Positions 47,315-57,453 of a stretch of 64,000 bases of DNA are shown piece after piece. Source of the stretch: Bryum argenteum (lineage: Eukaryota > Streptophyta > Bryopsida > Bryales > Bryaceae); NCBI GenBank assembly GCA_037043015.1, contig CM073321.1:22751001-22815000 (forward strand). The letters run 5' to 3'. A program made the translations under genes and the position numbers. The notes under the pieces were generated by a model. The model did not search any database. It was given only the letters and a program-made list of their open reading frames with translations, and was not told where the DNA came from. The stretch's first letter is position 1. Each line of letters opens with the position of its first letter.

Positions 47315-47857
47315 GGCAACCGACTCCTTCATAAGTCCCGAAGCATCGAAGAGGATGGGCTTGCATTTGAGTAAGCAAGCTCATCCAAGTGAGGTTTGCA
47401 AAGAGGCAAGCCTCACCAAACGTTCCTTGTAGCAACGGAAGTAGAAGTGAAGTGCCAAAACTTCACCTTTGTGAAAAACTTCAAGGTTTACTAATTGGAT
47501 GGGATTGGTCTCATCTTATATAAGACTTCCTTTGATACCTTTGGGGTAAAGATAATGAGGTGGCCATTGAGAGTGGTTGCCAACCCCGAAGGCAAGGAGA
47601 TTGAGTTGGAGTTCACCAAGGCTCCCAACATGTTAGGGAGTAGAATCAACTTGGTGAACTTGGAGGAGTTAGAGGAAAACCGGTTCTTGATAATGCTAAG
47701 AACCGATTTGGGAGTTGAAGGGAACAAGCCCACTTCTAAACTCCACACCTCCTAAGTGGATTTGGGAGGTCATCTAAGGCTTTGGTGATGCCTTTTGGGT
47801 TGTGCAACGTCTCATCAATGTTCACAACCCTCATGAATACGGTGTTCCATCAAGTGG
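47314..47857 (+). pseudogene. pol: F2-2 pol remnant (protease tail, linker, RT scrap)
   Basis: Protease tail (AAC CGA CTC), then a linker homologous to F2-1 (47495-47755, [20 protein letters not shown]). At 47781-47790 a 449-bp deletion, shared with F2-3, joins the linker to RT at MPFGLCN. A private deletion at 47857 removes the rest of pol. Confidence 0.82.
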
Positions 47858-48084
47858 ATAGGTCTAGTTTATGTGGGTCCTTCCAAGGAAAGTCCTTGGG
47901 TGGAAAGGACCTTAGACCTATCGGGTGCCACCTTTGAGACTTAGCCATTTTCCAAGTAAAAGGATGCTTGGAGCATTGCGGGGCTAGCTACCCTGGAACG
48001 CAATGCAAGTGCCAAGGAGGCGGCTACCTCAAGAACTTGGTACTGCCGACAAGAGAGATTGTCGATGAGGGCATCGACGCTGTT
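47858..48084 (+). other. F2-2 3' non-coding remnant
   Basis: Homologous to 58960-59180 reversed. No gene. Confidence 0.8.
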
Positions 48085-48097
48085 TGGTGAGGGTGAG
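48085..48097 (+). other. Polypurine tract of F2-2
   Basis: TGGTGAGGGTGAG before the 3' LTR, with one substitution relative to F2-1. Confidence 0.8.
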
Positions 48098-49584
48098 TGT
48101 CACATCCCTTTCCAAAGGATGCCCGAACACCGTGGTGAGCCGAGAGGACCCCGAGAGTGACGCCCCGGGCTTGGCAAGAGACAAAGTGAAGTGACCAAGG
48201 GGAGTGCCGAGCAAACAGCACGCAATGGCGTCGTGCTCGGGACGAACTTGGTAAAGTGCCTTAGATGGTTGCAAACCTTGTTCAAGCACGCACCCATAGG
48301 TCCATAAAACGCTCGATTTGGAGTTGTGAGTCATGAGATATGACTCTCCAAAGTTGGAGCGCGTTCCGGGACACTCCGGGACTCGGGAGTGTTGGCTTTC
48401 GGGACTCAAAATGTCATCCTTCTTGGATGGCGGCATGTTGCATGTCTTTGGAAAGCTCTAGACAAGAGCTTTCCAAAATTCTAAGGCTCGTGAGGAGCAA
48501 AGCAATGCTTTGGGAGATATGGCTCTCCAAAGCATCGGGACTTCGGGACTCCGGGACTGCTGCCTCCCGGGACTCCCGAATGTTCAGAGGAGCATAGCTC
48601 CCACATAGAAGCTCCGATTGGGACAAGTGAGGAGTCCATCGACATCTACTCAAAGAGTAAATGTTGAAAATGTGCTCGAACGTCCCATTTGGATAACTGA
48701 GCTACAAGTTAGCCCGAGAAGAAGATACGGCCCGTTTTTGAGACAAAGGCAAAAACGGGTGGTCTTCCAAAACAAAAGTGTGTCACGGAAGGCCCCTCAA
48801 CACAAGAGGGGGGGGCCTACCGAAGACTCCAGAGAGTACTATGAGGAGGGGTAGTCTCCCTCCTCACTTGCACATGGTGCCTTGAGGAGCCGGGGTGGCT
48901 CCAAGGGGTGAGGCTTGGGATGGGGCCTCACTCCCGCACCTTGTGAAAAGTAGAGAGTGCTTTGGAGCCTCTCTAAACATGGGGTTGGGAAGTGTCCCTC
49001 TCCAAGTTAGTCCCCGTGATAAGTAGTGCCGGTTCCCGGGAGTGACCGGGAATGGCTCAAAAGGGTGAGGCATGGAAATGAAGCCTCACTTCCACACATT
49101 GGGCATTGTGGGATGCTCTTGAGCATCCCGCAACATTGGGTTGGAAAGAGTCCCGCTCCAAATTAGTCCCCGGGAAAACTAGTGCCGCATTCCGGGAGGA
49201 TTTCCGGCAAAGTCCCGAATGGGGTGAGAAACAAGAGTGGAAGGGGACTAGTGGGAAGTTGGACAATGGATAAGGGCGGTTAGCTCCGGGGGTGATTAGT
49301 AGCACGCTTGGGAGCTTGGACATGTGTGGAAGGCCACCCCGTGCCACCAAGTGGCATGCCCATGTGTTTTGTGGGAGTTCCGGTTTACGGGTTCCGGGTA
49401 ATGAGTTGGGGGAGTCAAGGCGGGTTGGACACCTTGACTAGACATGGTGCTAACATTGTGTGTGGGGCACATGCAAGTGTTAGCAAAGTCGTGGCCGGTT
49501 GCTACCAACTAAGTGAGCCGGGATTCCGCTACCAAGTAAGGCTTACTTGAAGAAAAAGAGTTGGGAGTAATTAGGGCCGCGACA
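48098..49584 (+). repeat. F2-2 3' LTR (1487 bp)
   Basis: Its hairpin region reads CTCAAAGAGTAAATGTTG, identical to F2-3 and unlike the 5' LTR (CTCGAAGAGTAGATGTCG). Confidence 0.94.
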
Positions 49585-49602
49585 GAGCCATCCGAATGGC
49601 TC
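49585..49602. other. Palindrome beside the F2-2 LTR
   Basis: GAGCCAT-CCGA-ATGGCTC, a perfect 7-bp-arm hairpin starting at the first base after the LTR. Confidence 0.6.
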
Positions 49603-50912
49603 ACGTATTAGTTATTGTATATCTAGATACAAAATACATTTGATTCTAATAGTTTCTGTGGTTCTTATAGACTAAATGCATTAAAGTGGTATATATAGAA
49701 ATAGGCTCCAAAATTATTAGAACGATTATGAAAAGTATTGAGTATGGCAATGTAGTGACAATTTCATGATTGTATATTAGGATGGATAACTAAATTATTG
49801 GAATTGAATAATATTAGATTTTAGGTAGTATTAAAGTTAGAGGTAGATAGGTAATTGAGAAAGCAACAAGGTAAGAAGGAATATGAGAGAGGACAATTCC
49901 TCTCTCATGTTTCCCCCTCTTCCCTCATCTTTTCTTTGGTGTCAAATTTCTTTTTCTGCCTCTCATTTTCTTTCCACTTCGTCCCTCACTTCTTGGCTAG
50001 GGTTTGCTAGTTTTTTGTCTCTTTTGTTTTTGGATGTGTGTGTGTGAGTAGAGATGCTTCTAGGGTTGTAGCTACGGAAATTTGAAATGTGTGACCTAAT
50101 ATGAGAAGAAAATATGCAAGTAGGAGGTGTGGAGTTGTTGAATGTGGGTGTGAGTGTGGGTAGGTTAGGGTACAAGATAGGAGAATGGATTTCCCGACCA
50201 AGATCTGAATCCGCCAACTTTGGGAAGGTGTAGCATTTGCTGGAGACGAGTTTGGGCAAGCTCTTTAGAGGAGAGGAGCGTCAATGAAGTCAGCTTTCCA
50301 ACGAGCCCAAGCGCGCGGTCATAGGAGCAGCAACGGAGGAGTTATGGCGGATCTCCCAAGAAGACTTCACCGGCTTGCGGCGGATGGCGAGAAGAGGCGG
50401 GGCTGATTTGAAGAACGGTTTCTATCAGTAGGAGACAAATTTGAGCAAGTCCTTTGGAGGAGAGGAGCTGCTTAAAGCGAGATTTCCAAAATGCTTAGGC
50501 TTTCTCTTCTTGGATCATGGACCGAGGTATGGTGATCGATTAAGTGAAAGCATGTCCATTGTAGAGGGCAAATGGAGGGTCTGACTTTGAGGCCGCATAA
50601 CTCAAGTTGTAGGTAGAACTACCGGAAGTGCTTCCGGATTCAAGTACACCATTAAGCTAGCTCTATGTAGACTCCTATCTTGCCTCAAGAGGAGCAAGAA
50701 CAAGGGAGATACGGCCATTTTAGTGGCCAAGGGTCCAGCTGAGGTTGGACCCCAATTGTACTTCTTCTTCCCCCATTGATTTTTTTTTGAGGTTTATTGC
50801 AGTTCGTGTCTTGATGATTGTGTGATGGTGGATGCGTGGTGTTTGTGAATGCTTGTTAGGATTTCACTCTAGTAGAGTTTGGTGGTCCATTGCTTGGAAG
50901 GATTAGGTTAGG

Positions 50913-51359
50913 GTGTCTCCACTCTCAACCGGCCCAACTCTAGGGCTTTTCTTTCTATGGGTTGGATCGCTCATACCATCACAGACTCCGGTCGAGCATC
51001 CCACTTTGGTCAAAGTTCAGAGGTCGGATGCAAGGCCCTCGAATCCAACCACTTCCAAGGGCAAGGCAAAGGTGGAAGAAGGTGCACCCGTCTTAGCTGC
51101 TTCTCCAGCCAACAACACCCGTTCGGTAGCTGGGCAACTTACGGACGAGGAATGGGAGAAATCTCCAACCGCTCAGTAGCTCCACAATATTGCCATCAAC
51201 ATCGCGGATGAGGAAGAATTAAAGAGCGAGGCCAACACGGAGTACAACAGTGACGAGGAGTTCGTAACCGAGCAAGGGAAGAGAGTCAAGACAGGACGGA
51301 TTGCAGCAACACCCTTGAAACAGCCTAAGAATGGAGTGAGTGGAAGAAGAAGAAGATAG
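50913..51359 (+). pseudogene. Acidic ORF with basic tail, one in-frame TAG
   Basis: One frame from 50913 to 51359 is interrupted only by TAG at 51177-51179 (about 148 codons). The second half is acidic (ADEEELKSEANTEYNSDEEF) and ends in a basic tail (NGVSGRRRR). This acidic-then-basic layout resembles the F3-B LTR ORF. No domain recognised. Confidence 0.45.
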
Positions 51360-52068
51360 AACGGATTCAGAATCCGTAAGTTAGATTCTGGCTAAGGGTT
51401 AGGAAGTCGGATTAGGACAGTAGGTAGGATATTTTTGGAAGTCAGTCGCTTTTCTTAGAGTAGGCCGTGTAGGTTGGCCGCCGCAAAGTAGTTAGGTTTC
51501 AAAGTCGTTAACTTTGAGTACTTATAAGTGAAGGGTTTGTCACCTAAAACATTCTTTACTTGTTAATCAACAACCTCTTATGCGCATATTCAGTGTAATC
51601 CTTGCTCTGTCTCCGTTTTGAGGTGGAGTGCTTAGAAGTCGTATCTACTGTTTCCGAGTTGTAAGTTGGGGGTTAGGAATCCGGATTCCTTGCTAGATCG
51701 TACCTGTGGAGTTGGGGTTGTGTTGGACGTATTAGCGAGTGCCTTGTATCTTAAGCTGGTCTAGATTGTCTGAGAGAGGGAAACTATTGTAGTAAACACC
51801 TTACGGTTTGGGGGTCTAGGAGTACAGTGTGCGAGGCCGGACTCCAATCCGACCTCCAACTGCTACAGACTTGGGTTCCTCTGTAGTCTCAGGGGACCGA
51901 TCAGGAGCAGTACGTGACCGGAATATGTGTAGCCGTATTCTAGCCGGATTCGGATCTCTTGGAGTTTGTCATTGTAGTAAGTGCGATAGGCCAATCTGGA
52001 GGGCTTGCGTGACCTGCTAGTCCGGCCAAGTCGGATTAGTTGTGAGGACGTAATGTATGCCTAAGTCT

Positions 52069-52124
52069 CGGTGTGTGTATGTATGTGTGTGTGTGTGTGT
52101 GTGCGTCTGTCTGTGTCTGTGTGA
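52069..52124. repeat. (TG)n microsatellite
   Basis: GTGTGTATGTATGTGTGTGT and following imperfect TG/TC repeats. Confidence 0.9.
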
Positions 52125-52485
52125 CTAGAGTTTATAAGTAGACGTTTCCGCCACTCAAAACATAAGGGAAAGAGTCTTTGTGCATCCTCTCTTACAAAGG
52201 GAAACCCTTGTCAAGCAAGACTAAAAGATAAGTTGGAAGATAGAAAGAATTGGAGTTAGTTGTCTTAGCACTACTTTGTCTTGATTACTTCACAGAATCC
52301 CTGGAACGATACACGAGTCACCTAAACACAGGTTTGACACTAATAAACGTGTAAGGAAAGGTAACGTGGATACATGGCATCCGACATGCCTCAATGGAAG
52401 CCATACCGGATTGAGCTGTTTTTGACCCGGTATCCTCATCAAAAGCAGTCACAAGTGCCTTCCGTGCAGGAGCTTTACATTTGGC

Positions 52486-52740
52486 CTAGCTTAATTTGAG
52501 ATCATTCAAGGCACTCCAGATATTCATGGTATACTGCTGGTAGGTTTGAACGAATTTGCTCGAAGAGTTTAGATTTAGTATGCCCGTGACAATGTGGTCT
52601 ACGAGCCCCTCCCCCGTCTTCCCGACCAAGTAAGCCCTAATAGTGTCGTGCGAGTATCGCACTTTGTTCGAAGGAAAGACGATAGTGAACACGAACCTAG
52701 GGACGTAGGTCGCCTGAAGCGTGATCAAGAGGTGCGACTT
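52486..52740 (-). pseudogene. Possible Ty1/copia-type gag fragment
   Basis: Minus-strand ORF of about 80 aa. The pattern near HDTIRAYLVGKTGEGLVDHI and later IWSALNDL resembles the N-terminal gag region of plant copia elements (short tryptophan-spaced helices). No LTR or pol nearby. Weak similarity from memory only. Confidence 0.35.
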
Positions 52741-52860
52741 CTCATAGTTGACAAAGTTTATGAATGTGTCGTTGAAGATGGAGATATGCGCGGGATTAGT
52801 TCCAGACTATTGGAAAAGATGGAAAATTGTCTTCTCCCTGGGGGGGGAATGCACAGGCGT

Positions 52861-52883
52861 GAGCGGTGAGCGGTGAGCGGTGA
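52861..52883. repeat. 7-bp tandem repeat
   Basis: GAGCGGT three times, just after a run of eight G. Simple repeat. Confidence 0.85.
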
Positions 52884-53491
52884 GAGTTTACGAATATTAA
52901 GTATCCTATTACCAAGGTTTAGGGTAAATAAAACTGAAATATTGGTATAGGGTTTAGAAGTAAATGCTCCCAAACCCGTGGACTTAAGTCACATTTGTTT
53001 AGGTTTTTGGGTACACTATACAATAGGTTAGGGCTGACATCATCACAGACGTCATCACTTTAGGGGTTTAGGTGGTTTAGGGTTTCTCTCGCTCAAGTAA
53101 AAGTCGTGAAGGGCGAGAGAAGGTGACATAATTGTCAGAAGTAGGGGGCTTCCTCGTACACGAGGGAACCCCTAAAAATAGATTTTCTTTTTTTTTAAGA
53201 AAAAAATTGTTCGATTTACATATTATGGTTTCAAAATCCCAATTACCTCATAAACTTACTTAATACAAACTGAGTTTTATATACAACGACTCACTCAAAC
53301 AACAAATTTGATTTGGCGTGATCAAAAAAATATTAGAGCGGTTTAGACATGGTAATTAGAATTAAAACGGTTTAATATATAACCAATACGCCAAGATGTA
53401 TAAATAAGTAATAGTAACTCATAAATGAGTTGAAAACATACGAATTCAAAAATATCGAATATTGTTGCCAAAAGCTATAGGGAGGCTAAGT
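52884..53491. other. Intergenic stretch downstream of the gene relic
   Basis: AT-rich, with T/A runs at about 53185-53210. No gene or repeat recognised. Confidence 0.6.
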
Positions 53492-56400
53492 TCAATAGTA
53501 ATCAAGAGAATGGTCGCTATCGTGGGGCGAGTCAAATTCTTCATCACATTGGTCAGCTTCAAAATCTATGAAGCGCAATACACTCTGAGGAAACTTTGGT
53601 CTCTGGGCTTGAGCACGAATAGGAGATGGAGCTGCCACCCACTGCTCGGCAAGTCGCTCAGCATACGAGGGAAGCGCAAATGAGAAAACGATTCGTTCGT
53701 TTGCATGCGATAACAGAAGCTCCTGTACAAAAACAATTCGAGCAAGTGTTAGTATAAATCACTTGATCACATTTATCCTCAATCTTGACATAAACTACAT
53801 ACCTGTAGAAACACTCCAATCAAACACGATGTCCTTCTCGTCGGTCAAGCACTCGATAAAACACTGGATGAAATCTGGATGCTTCTCCCGAGCGCCCCGC
53901 CACGGTTTCCCATCAGGGCGTAACATCTGGTCTTCGGCGTGGGTGAAGTTGGTTAAGTTGTCATTGTCGTCTAGGAGAATGTCGACCTGCCCCCATAGAC
54001 CATTCGATCTCTTTATTTCAAACTTTGCATCCTTTCTTGCAAAGACCTTGATGTGGAAGTTCTGAGTCTACACAATCCAATCGGGCGATTAGAAAACCAC
54101 ATTACAATCTATCAAATTGAACGGAGAAAACAATATAGAAATATAAACGCTTTGAGATTTACCGTTCACAAAGTAAACAAACACGTCAAACGAAGTGGGT
54201 TATAACCCCACCATCACGAACAATCTTGAATCGGTAACTATACGTGCACTCGTCCAACTCTCGTTCAATGGCCCTATCCCTTGGGTGCATGAGAAGTATA
54301 ACCCCATCATCCGTTAGATTCGCATCAAAGAAATGCGAACACGTTATCGAAATAATCGTCATCTCGCATGTTCCACATGGGTACAACGTGTGGTTCGATG
54401 AGAGGCACCGTAAGGTTTTCAGGTGCATCAGCGATGATTAGGTCAATGCCGGGATGTTTGGGCTTCATAGTCATGTTTTGAATGGGCTTATCACGACCTT
54501 TCCCAACCTGGACGATAAAGTATAACAATTATTAGTGTCATAAAATCACCACGATTAAAGAGGGACATTGAAAACAATATGAAATTATGAGAATATGGGT
54601 TTACCTTACGAATATGCTGCATAATGCGTACAGCCTGAGGTTCCATGCGGGAATTAGTGTCGCTCAAGTTCAAAACCTCACCCATGTCTCCGTGCTCGAG
54701 GAATATGGGCAAGGGTGATACGTTAGCAGATACTTTCTCAGACAAGTCAGGACGGACCACATCGCGACCGCGAACAAGCCGATTGAATTTTGTGGCGTGG
54801 GATGGCAAGCCATCAACGTCACCAAGACGTTCACTTGCCTGAGTAAGGGAAGGACCAGATTCAGCTTGTGACGAAGGACCACCTTGAGACATTGATGCGT
54901 TCATGGCTGCAGGTCGTGATCTTGCTGGCACTTGAGCACGTTTCTTCCCAACTTTAGGAGCTCGGTTAGGCATATCGTCGACGAAGTCTCCTGCATCATT
55001 GTCGTCTTCAATGTCGATACGAGCTTGAGGTGCAGAGACGACGCCCATTGACACTGCAAGATCTTGCTCCTCCGTAGGAACGAACGGGGCCGAGCAGTCC
55101 AAAAACCAAGCTCCAGTCTTGAGGGCTACTGTTGAGAACCTCTCGTACTGGCGAGGAGTGAATGCGTTATGCTTGGAGTCTTTATCACGAGCATCCTTCA
55201 GAAACTCGGGAAGAGAAGACAAACGAAGAGCACCTTTGGTCATCAACTCGCGGGTAAAGTATCTGAAAAAAAAATGGTTTAGAAAACCAATTATTACCAA
55301 GTAGAAAGCAAATAAATAAGTAAGCGGGGAGCATAAAATACCTATAGACCAAGAGTTTGATGATCAACGTGCCATTCTCGAACTTCTTCAAATCGGTTCC
55401 TTTGACAAACTTTGGGCCTGCTGTTGGTGCGAGATATGCAAGGTACGCGTGATCCCAAAGGCGCACCCTCCAATGCTCTACGTAAGCGGATGGAGGGAGA
55501 ACGTCCTCTTTCCATACAATAGGCATAGCGTGATTTTCAAGGATCTTATTGAGCTCTTGTACGAGCTCGAACTCCAACTGCAAAAACGATTGTGAATCAC
55601 GTAAATGAGAATTAAAGCATGATATAGTTTCAGAGATTCGAACAACCCAAAATACAAGTTTGATCAGAGAGCATGCATACTTGTGCCCAAAAAGAAACCT
55701 TCTGAATCCAGGCGTCAAAGGTTTTCTCTTTCATTGGACGATCCAAGGGAAAACACACAAGCTGTCTTTCATTATCCGTGCTATTCCACCAAGACAGCCA
55801 CTTTGCCTTAAATTCCGGCTCAACATGAGATGTAGCAATCTTTTGAAGTCGCTCAATTGACAACTCGGGTACTGGAAAAGTCGAGTAGTGTGTAGTAATC
55901 TGATTAAGACATAACTCACGTCAATTATCATCTTACGGGTAATCAAATAGAAAGCAATAATATATTATACGTACCTCGTCGAAGAACTTCGTGCCATTAT
56001 GTGGATTAGCCACCGCGATAAATTTCTCAAAATTTCGACCCTTTAAGATCTTGATGGTCTTTTGTTGCGCATGATGCATAGCCAACCACACCCCGTGTCC
56101 GGTTTGCTTCTCTTTAGCAGTGGTCTCCTTGTAAATCTTTGCAGCAAGGTCTTGAGCCCGAGAAACCTCTCTCTGTGAATTACGAAAATCACACAGTACA
56201 AATTACATAACATTTGACGATAGTCATAAGCAGTATTTGGAAGATCAATACTTAAAATTATTACCTTGAACAAGAATGCTACGAATACGTCAACTGTCAG
56301 AGAATACCAAGTGGTACGCCTTGATTTCTCTTTTTGGCAAAAAACATATGCCTCTTCTGAAATCAAGTCCCTGAAAGCCTCAAGTTTCATAGATCCGAAC

Positions 56401-57453
56401 GTCCGAATTCGTTGTAACTTCATTTGAAGACTACTCTTCACGAAGTCGTTTCTCGGTCGACCTACAATTCAAACCATATGCATGAGGATGTAAGAAGTTA
56501 AGGTTAATGAAAAAAATGTAAATCGAACTTCATGGAAGACAACCAACTTACCAATTGACGTCGGCCATGGCATTGACGAACGCCATTCCTTCCCGTGCAT
56601 CAAGCACGTCATGATCAACCCGAATGTGCCAAGAAGGATCATCTTGGTGAAACTCGCAATCTCTCGCATCCATGCAACCAAACGATGATTCCCTTCATAG
56701 ACAAAAACATTTTGCCTTGAAATTGATGGAGGTGGACGTCACGAGACAGTCGTCCTCGAATCGTCTATTTTCATTCACCCAATGTTCATCCCAAGTCTTT
56801 GACAATCTCCGGGAAACAAGAAGATCCCGACTATCCTCGTCATATAACGAGACGTACATGACGCGATCACCCTCCCTATAACCTCGGGCAAACTCGTTTT
56901 GAAGCCTCTGCACGTCGGCTTCAAGAACAGGTCTAACCTTCGGGTAAGATTGAAGGCGACATAAAGGATTTCGAAACCGGGACTTATCTTCCGGTTTGTT
57001 GAGAATCCCTTTGATGGCCTTAACGGAGTCCGTCCTGGTGCAAACTCGAATCTCGTGCTCGCTAAACTTCATATCCTTCTCCTTGAGATGTGAAGGATGT
57101 TTAGCGGTCTCATCATCGTCGGAATCCTCGGAAAGAGATGACGGGCCCTCCATTTGTTGCTCTCTCTCCGGTGAAGCAAGCCCAAGGGCGTGCGTTGCGT
57201 GCACAATAGCAAGATGCTCACTAGGAAGCACTGCTTGGGCCCCTTCATCCGGAGTAAGCGCTGGCCCGTCCCCATTCTCAATGTCACTTACGTGATGGCG
57301 CGGGGGGATGTCTTGTCCAGTGGATGGTGTCGGGACGTTCGGCAGACTGCGATCCTCTTCCATGGGTTGGGTCTCCGGAATACTCAAGGGAGTATGCTCG
57401 CCATTCTCATTATCGTCATCGCCATCTCTTGGCTGGATAATTGAAAGGGTAAA
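53492..57453 (-). pseudogene. ParB-like / DNA methyltransferase-like gene relic, nine visible exons
   Basis: Minus-strand exons: 57453-56552, 56461-56265, 56172-55975, 55899-55681, 55577-55342, 55262-54605, 54507-54163, 54067-53803 and 53722-53492, mostly with clean GT/AG borders and matching phases. Exon 1 is acidic, then has FVYEGNHRLVAWM, like the ParB/sulfiredoxin GNHR motif. Exon 7 has DLIIADAPEN, where N6/N4 methyltransferases have DPP(Y/W). Exon 8 has GKPWRG and DIVFDWSVST, running into GASVIACKRTNRF of exon 9, like the SAM-binding motif (VLDPF-GSGTT-ALR-GR). The motif order fits a beta-class enzyme. An exon 1 stop and frame change, an extra T at about 54340, a TGA near 54180 and a shift near 53655 show decay. 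F2-3 cuts exon 1 at 57453. I cannot name a family; DAPE instead of DPPY argues against catalysis. Confidence 0.6.
54421..54444 (-). other. Methyltransferase motif IV-like site DLIIADAP
   Basis: Encodes DLIIADAP in exon 7. It sits where beta-class amino-methyltransferases carry the catalytic DPPY/W, but the key residues are changed. Confidence 0.5.

Larger units (their letters stand above)
44694..49584 (+). mobile_element. F2-2: deleted, non-autonomous F2b element
   Basis: Two 1487-bp LTRs flank only about 1.9 kb of internal sequence. The flanks are AAGGA and GAGCC, so there is no target-site duplication. The 3' LTR resembles the F2-3 LTRs more than its own 5' LTR. It lacks the protease Asp, most of RT, and all of RNase H, integrase and chromodomain. 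Confidence 0.9.
49585..52339 (+). other. Divergent LTR-like region, probably an F3 relative
   Basis: AT-richer than its surroundings. It holds an acidic ORF (50913-51359) followed by long non-coding sequence, a (TG)n run at 52069-52124 and, near 52290, ACTTCACAGAATCCCTGG, a plant U5-type motif also in F3-B and F3-C. It ends GTTTGACA at 52339. The left end is unclear: CTAATA flanks 50102 (TGAGAAG) and 52339, but the start does not resemble other F3 LTRs. Two diverged direct repeats begin near 50250 and 50438 (GCAAG, GAGGAGAGGAGC). Confidence 0.45.

Noticed and set aside
50096-52345. CTAATA flanks as a target duplication for an LTR at 50102-52339
   Set aside because: The proposed start TGAGAAG is unlike other F3 starts, and a 6-bp AT-rich match is weak evidence.
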